This document shows positions 58,104 to 64,000 of a stretch of 64,000 nucleotides of DNA, one piece after another. Position 1 is the first letter of the stretch, and the number at the start of each line of letters is the position of its first letter. The position numbers and the translations under genes are program-made. The notes below the pieces were generated by a model. It was not told where the DNA came from, ran no database searches, and saw nothing but the letters and a program-made list of their open reading frames with translations. Source of the stretch: Blastocystis hominis (lineage: Eukaryota > Sar > Bigyra > Opalinata > Blastocystidae); NCBI RefSeq assembly GCF_000151665.1, contig NW_013171866.1, positions 186,001-250,000 on the forward strand, written 5' to 3'.

Positions 58104-59783
58104 ACAAAAATGTGAAATCAGCATATACCCCACGATGATCGCTCGGCCACAACGCACTATCCTTCGACATCATTCCTGCCTTCAGATCATCCGTCTCCGT
58201 ACCGCTCCATGGCTTCAATCCAATCAGCTGCGAGTCGTCAACCCGCACATGCACTCCACTTCCCTGTTTGTAGATGATGTAATCAATTCGCTTCACCGGG
58301 TTGTCTGTAGGGAAAGTCAACGCTTTTGCGCGCGCTCCTTCGCTTGGTGACCGCGGTTTTGGCTCTGGATGCACCTGCAAGAATGCATCTTTGTAATTGG
58401 TTCTCTTGCCGCCTAGCTCTCCTTTCCCCTTCGCTTCACGCTTTTCCCCTTCCCTACAATCAAATACCGGATCGCGGCGGAGTCTGGCTCCGCGTTCAGG
58501 TCTCCGCAGAACACCGAGAACTCATTGGCTCCGTTCCAATCGATGAAATCCGACAGCTCCCGCACCGTTCGATCCCGCGCCGCCTCCGACAGCGACAAGT
58601 GCGTTCCGTAGACGTGAATCGTCCCGATCGACGGCACGGCGATCTGCGCATGCAGGACCAATCGCTGATGATCGTCCTGCTTGTCCGTGTAGTCGCGGCT
58701 GAGCAGAATGTAGTCCTGTCTGCGGATCGGGAACTTCGAAAGCACCGCGACGCCTTCCTCCACGCGCGAACCGTGCTCATTGTACATGTTCGCCGGCTAG
58801 CCTTCGAAAACGCGATCAAACGCTACTTGGAAGATATATTGATAGTCGGGAAGCAGTTCTGTTAAGTGGCGAAGCTGAAAGCGACGTCGTTGATCCCCGA
58901 GCGTTTCGTCGTACCGAATCTCTTGCAGAACGATGATATCCGGGTCGGCTGCACGGAGATTCGCCGCCATCAGCTGCATTCGCTTGTAGAACCAGTCGAA
59001 TCGCCGTTCTCCGGTGATGAACCATGATGCGGGCATGGTGTTCCAAGCGTTGTAGGAAACGATTCGGAGGCGAGGATGCTGCGTAAAGAAACGAAAAATA
59101 TGGTTACAAGAGACATCATTCCGGAGAGTCTCGAAATGGAGGAAACGAAGGAAACATCGCCTAAATATTGGCGAACGCTGCTTCCTGGAACGAAACTGTG
59201 GTGGAACAGGTAATGATGACCTTTGCGGTCGCGTGAGATGGTGATATTGTGGTGCAGAAGCAGGTCTGATTGAGTAGAAAAGAAGAAGAGAAGGGCTTAC
59301 TGTTGTTGTCGGGGGCGGTGAAGCAGACGAAGAAGTTCTTCCCCATGACGACGTTCTCTCTCTCGCCCGTGAGAAAGGAGTTCGCTTCCTTCCAGGTCTG
59401 TCCGTCCACCGTGTAGCGAAGATCTTGCACACTGTAGGGTAAGAGGGAAAATTGGTTGGCACCGAGACATTGTAATTCGAATATTGTCGATTCGCATGTT
59501 GGACCACGAGTAATTCACTACTAAGCACACTTATCCAAAATAGATACGAGATTTATTCAGCAACGTTTTCTCTTTACCGCATAATACATCCCAAATACTG
59601 CTTAGCGCCTCAATCAGCTCTGGATCTGATGGGGAAATATCATCAAAGTGAAAAAGAATATATCCATATGCAATATCGGCATTCTCTGTGCTTATTGCTA
59701 AAGCAGTCAGCAGCAAAAACGAAACAAGTACGATTTCCCCATATAGCAACAGGGTAAGATTTCTGGAACAATTTGGATGACAT
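58104..59783 (-). CDS. Endonuclease/exonuclease/phosphatase-family protein
   Basis: C-terminal EEP domain: LRIVSYNAWNTMPASW, DPDIIVLQEIRYDETLGDQR (catalytic Glu), GVAVLSKFPI, GTIHVYGTHLSLSEAARDRT, FSVFCGDLNAEPDSAAIRYL (GDxN), RIDYIIYKQ and WPSDHRGVYADF (catalytic DH). The N-terminal ~190 aa form a beta-rich domain (MRIDNIRITMS, LRYTVDGQTWKEANSF, LLHHNITISRDRKG) that may bind substrate. Start MSSKLFQKSYPVAIWGN (59783) uses a 34-nt intron; an alternative reading through it would create a false membrane span. Could be a phosphodiesterase, deadenylase-like or sphingomyelinase-like enzyme. No genomic stop: T58104 plus poly(A). Confidence 0.8.
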
Positions 59784-59913
59784 TCCACCCCCAAATTTGA
59801 ACGAAGCGCTCAAACCAATAGAAAAGACGAGTACTCTACAATTTACAGCTTCCACTGTATACTAAACAGTAATAGTCCCCAAGAGTGTTCCATTGATACA
59901 AAGAACGAGGATT

Positions 59914-61335
59914 ATGAAATCAGACTTGAATGAAACTCCAAAAAAGAAGTGTTCATTTTGTTTTAGAATGGCAGAGAGTGAATTTAAAAAGCTGGATAAG
60001 TCCATTTTCAATCAAAAGTTGGATGTCCTCGCTCTGAAGATCCCTAGTCGGAAAACGCAGGAGTTCCGGTATCATAATGAGTGTTGAATGAGGAGTAGAA
60101 AGCGGCTCGGCGATTGGTTGCTTCAAAAGCAACGATTAAGTAGTATTGTTCCAATTCCCGGGGATAATACAAAACGATTGATATTATTAAAGGAGTCAGT
60201 AACGGAGAAATCGCTTGAGCAGCTTCCGGAAGACTTGAGACGGTGGGTTTTGGATCAGGAGGACGTTGAAGTTGTAAATCATTCTCTGACACTCGACTAT
60301 AATTATTTCACAGCAAACGAAGTCGGTTTCACACATACTCTCTCACGATCAGATTTTGTCTCGTATTCTCCCTCAGGGTTCCGAGATTCCATCTGCCTTT
60401 GAGCAGGTCGGTCATTTAATCCATTTAAACCTTCGTGACGAGCTTCTTCCGTACAAATATGTAATCGGCCAAGTGTTGCTCGATAAGATCCCAACCTGCA
60501 AAACGGTGGTCAACAAAGTGGGTAAAATCGACACAGTGTTCCGGACCTTCGACATGGAGCTGCTGGCAGGAGAAGACAACACGGTGGTGAGTCTGAAAGA
60601 AGAAAACTGCATTTTCGAATTCGATTATCGGAAAGTGTACTGGAACTCGCGTCTCCAGCACGAACACGCGCGGCTGGTCGCAACGTTCGCGAAGACGGAC
60701 GTGGTAGCGGACATGTTTTGTGGGATTGGTCCTTTTGTGTTGCCCGCTGCGAAGAAAGGCTGCGTAGTGTATGGAAATGATTTGAATCCGTGCTGTTTTG
60801 AGTATCTGAATAAAAACCTGAAGTTGAACAAGGTCGATTTGATGAGAAAGCGTGATGAGTAGTTGGAAAAGAACGTCAAGACGTTCAACTTGGATGCTCG
60901 CGAGTTCATTACGCAGATCGCGAAGGACGATATCCCCATCACTCAGATTGTTATGAATCTTCCCGTGTCCGCTGAGCTCTTTTGCGACGTGTTTCGAAGC
61001 TGCTTTAGCGTACTTTCAACGCATCGATGCGAAATAGAACTTCTCTCACCCGCTTCCGATGGTCCATTGCTATATGTTTAGCGCCGCGGAGGATCCTGTC
61101 CGCGACTCCATTCATGTGGGAGCGATGAGGGAGCGTGACTCGTAGCGATTGGAAGGGATTTTGAAGGCGTCGCTCAGTTCAGAAACGACGGAAGGAAGGC
61201 TGATTCGCGATGTGGGGCCGAAGAAAATGATGACGTTGGTGTCGTTCCGTCTGACGGAGGACATGATTGATCGGTGCAATAAACGAGAAAAGGATGTGGA
61301 GGGAGAAGAGGGTGAGGGAAAACGATTGAAAGTTT
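59914..61335 (+). CDS. TRM5: tRNA (guanine37-N1)-methyltransferase TRM5
   Basis: Adds m1G at position 37 of tRNAs. N-terminal KLDKSIFNQKLDVLALKIPS; then SLTLDYNYFTANEILSRILP, VGHLIHLNLRDELLPYKYVI, GQVLLDKIPTCKTVVNKVGK, FRTFDMELLAGEDNTVV, FEFDYRKVYWNSRLQHEHAR, VADMFCGIGPFVLPAAKKGC (SAM site), VYGNDLNPCCFEYLNKNLKL, and QIVMNLP (NLP catalytic motif). Introns of about 30 nt. No mitochondrial presequence visible. No genomic stop: frame ends ...GKRLKV then T61335 of TGG, four bases, TGTTTGTA; poly(A) should make UAA. Without that, the frame would run into a hydrophobic nonsense tail. Confidence 0.93.
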
Positions 61336-61339
61336 GGAT

Positions 61340-61347
61340 TGTTTGTA
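61340..61347 (+). terminator. Poly(A)-site motif of TRM5
   Basis: TGTTTGTA, one mismatch to TGTTTGTT, four bases after T61335. Confidence 0.65.
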
Positions 61348-61977
61348 TAGAAATAATAGTAATCATAATGATAATATGAAGTGAAATACTTTGATGGATT
61401 CCCTGGAAATCGAAAGGGATATCGAAAAGAATCTAATGTGAATGGCACGATGATTCGAGTCAGTAGAAAGATAATGTTCGGGAATGATGAAGGCTTTTGT
61501 TATACTAGAATAGTACTAGGAGAGATGTATTGATTGAGTATTTGGAAAGGAATCAAAGAAGTGAGAATACGTAGACAATCAAGAAATGAAATAATACTGA
61601 GTGATCAAGTGATAAAAAAAGTCTGAAAGAGGATTATAGGATTTTTCAAAATGAAATTGTTAAAGTAATGATATTATACTAGGGATATTTCAAGGTAATT
61701 ACAAATATGACAAACATTACAGCAAAAGAGCACCCTATAAGAAGAGTATAAAGAAGCAAAATGAATAATAAAAGCATAATCGACCACACATGTTAGCACA
61801 GTGCACTACATAATTCCATCATTTCACATTGAGAAATCAATTCCATTTCTATCATCCCAAACACAAATCTATAACTACTATCCAAAAAAGCATTCAGTCC
61901 TATTTTACTTATCTCTACCCCTTTTTGTTTTCCTATTCAACATAGCATCTTTCACCTTCTTTCTATCCCATATCTTC
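61348..61977. other. AT-rich convergent intergenic
   Basis: About 630 bases between the 3' ends of TRM5 and the mitochondrial-type gene. It contains only AT-rich chance frames; no RNA gene or repeat recognised. Confidence 0.5.
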
Positions 61978-61985
61978 AACAAACA
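61978..61985 (-). terminator. Poly(A)-site motif
   Basis: Minus-strand TGTTTGTT four bases after T61990 of the preceding gene. Confidence 0.8.
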
Positions 61986-61989
61986 CTCA

Positions 61990-62819
61990 ATTTGATCTTA
62001 ATCTCCTCAACTTCCACATCTTCACCCGTCTCCTCATCCTTCCAAATATCCTTTGCATCCATCCGCATCGCCGATTCGATTCCCTCCACATTCGGCATAA
62101 TGCGATCGAGCACAACACGCAAATCATCTGGAGGTGTCGCAATACGCGCCAATTCGTCCTCGCCCAGCGTTTTCAACTTCTCCATATTGGGACCCAATGA
62201 TTGCTGCACTTGCTGCGTCCAGGCAAAGAAATCACGACGGAAGTCCGGGTTCTTTGATATTTCCTCATCCAACGCTTTGATTACCTCCACAGACTCCTTT
62301 TCGATCCCAGGGAACTCTTTATGGATTTCCTCGTCACTCATGGGCATTTTCTCGTTGCTAATGATTTGATTCACTTGCTCTGTGAGCGACTTCTTGTCAT
62401 CTTCAGAAATATTCAACATTCCGATAATCTCGTCCATGGACATGTTTTTCAGTTCAGGACTCTCCGACAAGATGTGATCGAGCTCCTTCAGCTTCTTTGT
62501 CTCTTCTTCAGAAACAATATCGGAAGAAAGATCGATTTCCTTGAGCAACTCGGCTACCGTTTGTTTATCGGGCTTTTTCGTTTCTTTCTGGGGTTCTCTC
62601 ACTACTGGACTAACTCATAATTCGAAGCTCTTACCGTCCTTGAGTTGAGACTTCGGTTTGTTTGAAGGGCGCACAGAGCCTGCTCTACCTATGCTGAAAT
62701 GGTTTTCAATTCAATATACGTCGATTCGAGAAATCACGACAAAGGGGAGTCAAACGAGGAAAAACCGTAACGGCGGGTCTTGCCAGTTGAACTAAACGAG
62801 GAACAGCAAGACGGAACAT
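61990..62819 (-). CDS. Uncharacterised protein with mitochondrial presequence
   Basis: MFRLAVPRLVQLARPAVTVF followed by PRLTPLCRDFSNRR is a typical Arg-rich, acid-free amphipathic presequence, so import into the mitochondrion-related organelle is likely. Introns of 31 and 30 nt lead to VVREPQKETKKPDKQTVAEL and an acidic helical body: KELDHILSESPELKNMSMDE, MSDEEIHKEFPGIEKESVEV, NPDFRRDFFAWTQQVQQSLG, EDELARIATPPDDLRVVLDR, ending VEVEEIKIK. About 255 aa. No genomic stop: T61990 of a TTG codon, four bases, TGTTTGTT (61978-61985, minus). Family not recognised. Confidence 0.72.
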
Positions 62820-62865
62820 CAACCAAACAATTTGTAAAACAAACACCTCCTAGACTAAATATCCA

Positions 62866-64000
62866 TTAATTCCCCTTCATTTTCTCGATCAGCTCATGCT
62901 GCTGCACGACTTTCTGAGCCATCACCACATGCAGGTTTTCCACCAATTTCCCTTTATACGTCACAACGCCTCTACACGTCACACCCGCTCCTCTCCTCAA
63001 CTTTCCGGACCGCTCGGCCTCCTCAAAGCAAGCAATGATGTTCTTCGCGTCCTCCACCTCCGTCGCGGAAGGCGCGAAAATCCGATTGGCCAACTCGATC
63101 GTCGACGGATGAATCAGCGTTTTCCCGTCGAACCCGAACTCCTTCCCCTACCCATTCACGCTACCCCGCTCCGCATACCTCCCAGCACTCCTTCTCGAAG
63201 CCCTCGAGATCGCGGACGTTCAGATACACGCCGTCCAACACCACTTTGCCGTACTTTTTCGCGGCCAGCACCACCATTTGCAGAGAGAGCTGCAGCGCGC
63301 GACGACTCGTCACGTTCAGCTCCTTCGAGAGGTCGCTCGTTCCCATGATGATGCAGCTGTTTCGAGGAAGACAGCCACAAATCTCGTCCGCATTCAGAAT
63401 ACCTCGAGGAGTTTCGATCAGACTCCAGATCTCCTATGTGTCAGTCGAGTTCGTTTGATTCTAACAGTCTTGGGATCCGCTCCGCACTCATTGAGAATTG
63501 CATTTACGCGTTCGATCTGTTTTACATCCATTCTCCAGACCTACTTGATCCGCTCGTTCCACTTTGGGCAGTGCAATCGCGTTGCATCCACTCGTGGCAA
63601 CAAGACGGAGATCATCTTCACCCCAAGGCGTATCCAGACTATTAATACGGATGCAAATCTCACGCAGTCCATAGCCTCCCTTTCTCACTTGCTCATTCAC
63701 CATTTTACGAGCTTCCTCCTAGGCAAGGATTATCAAGCGAATATGTATTAAATACTTTCTTGTTGATGGCAACCGCATCTTCTAAATCGAGAATCAGTCC
63801 ATCTGCAGCCAAGGTCTTTCCTTTCTCCATAGCTCGCGCATTCGATCCCGGCATATACAAAACACTCCGTCGCGGATGATTGCTAGCCACGAAGGGAGCG
63901 GCGGTCGCAGAGAAGCAGCGTTTCGACAGCCCAAAGGCTTTTCTACGACTCTAACGACTCTGCTGCACTGCATACCCTACCAACCTTCTCGAAGCACACA
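62866..64000 (-). CDS. CLYBL: Citrate lyase beta-like protein (CLYBL), 5' cut by window
   Basis: HpcH/HpaI-aldolase fold enzyme; CLYBL is a mitochondrial citramalyl-CoA lyase in animals. Visible: AFGLSKRCFSATAAPFVASN (presequence-like), HPRRSVLYMPGSNARAMEKG, LILDLEDAV, EICIRIN, VATSGCNAIALPKVE, NSCIIMGTSDLSKELNVTSR, LQMVVLAAKKYGKVVLDGVY, GFDGKTLIHPSTIELANRIF, APSATEVEDAKNIIACFEEA. DLEDAV and LPKVE carry the metal and active-site acids. Introns of about 30 nt. Genomic TAA at 62866-62868, minus-strand TGTTTGTT near 62837. The first exon probably lies beyond 64000. Confidence 0.88.

Noticed and set aside
59531-59794. Membrane-span N-terminus for the EEP protein (LVSFLLLTALAIS)
   Set aside because: This hydrophobic stretch falls inside a 34-nt GT-AG intron; splicing it gives an ATG start and continuous frame.

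Overview
This is a nuclear window from a compact protist genome, and everything points to Blastocystis (Stramenopiles). Genes are packed head-to-tail on both strands. Almost every gene is split by tiny GT-AG introns of about 26-36 nt. An 8-nt motif, TGTTTGTT, sits at most gene ends. In several genes there is no genomic stop codon at the conserved C-terminus. Instead a codon beginning with T lies exactly four bases before TGTTTGTT, so cleavage plus poly(A) turns the T into UAA. That behaviour is described for Blastocystis; the subtype cannot be fixed from here. Coordinates below are outer CDS limits, and exon joins were worked out by hand from frame, splice sites and family conservation.

Layout. 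0.5-6.8 kb: RFC1 (+) converging on RNA polymerase III subunit RPC2 (-). 6.9-11.8 kb: SEC23 and cysteinyl-tRNA synthetase (-). 11.9-17.3 kb: ALG3 (+), a BED zinc finger fused to a Gfo/Idh/MocA oxidoreductase (+), and a Golgi-type nucleotide-sugar transferase (-). 17.9-22.2 kb: three small genes and a TopBP1-like multi-BRCT protein (+). 22.5-27.2 kb: two small unknown genes, UDP-sugar pyrophosphorylase and nucleoredoxin. 27.7-33.3 kb: a TAZ-finger/TAF4-like protein, a small tryparedoxin-like protein, a GST-YbaK trans-editing protein and BuGZ/ZNF207. 33.2-37.7 kb: an AT-rich island with one MORN/LRR gene, bracketed by 194-bp direct repeats. 38.5-46.1 kb: uS7, a double ubiquitin-like protein, a Rad60/NFATC2IP-like protein, WRAP53/TCAB1, a divergent Hsp70-like protein, uS9 and a membrane protein. 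46.3-64 kb: ATIC/PurH, a LamG-GH47 mannosidase, Sin1 (TORC2), an unknown protein, DUS2, GET4, an EEP-family phosphoesterase, TRM5, a mitochondrial-type protein and CLYBL (cut by the window end).

Most genes are core housekeeping: replication and checkpoint, Pol III and TFIID transcription, translation and tRNA modification, secretion and N-glycosylation (ALG3, SEC23, GH47, GET4), nucleotide and sugar metabolism. There is no operon logic; neighbours share only extreme compactness.

The most unusual signals are two long, microsatellite-filled introns with U12-type ATATCC donors and TCCTTYAC branch sites, the fixed-geometry poly(A)-made stop codons, three unusual domain fusions (LamG-GH47, TAZ-TAF4, BED-oxidoreductase), and the direct repeats around the LRR gene.
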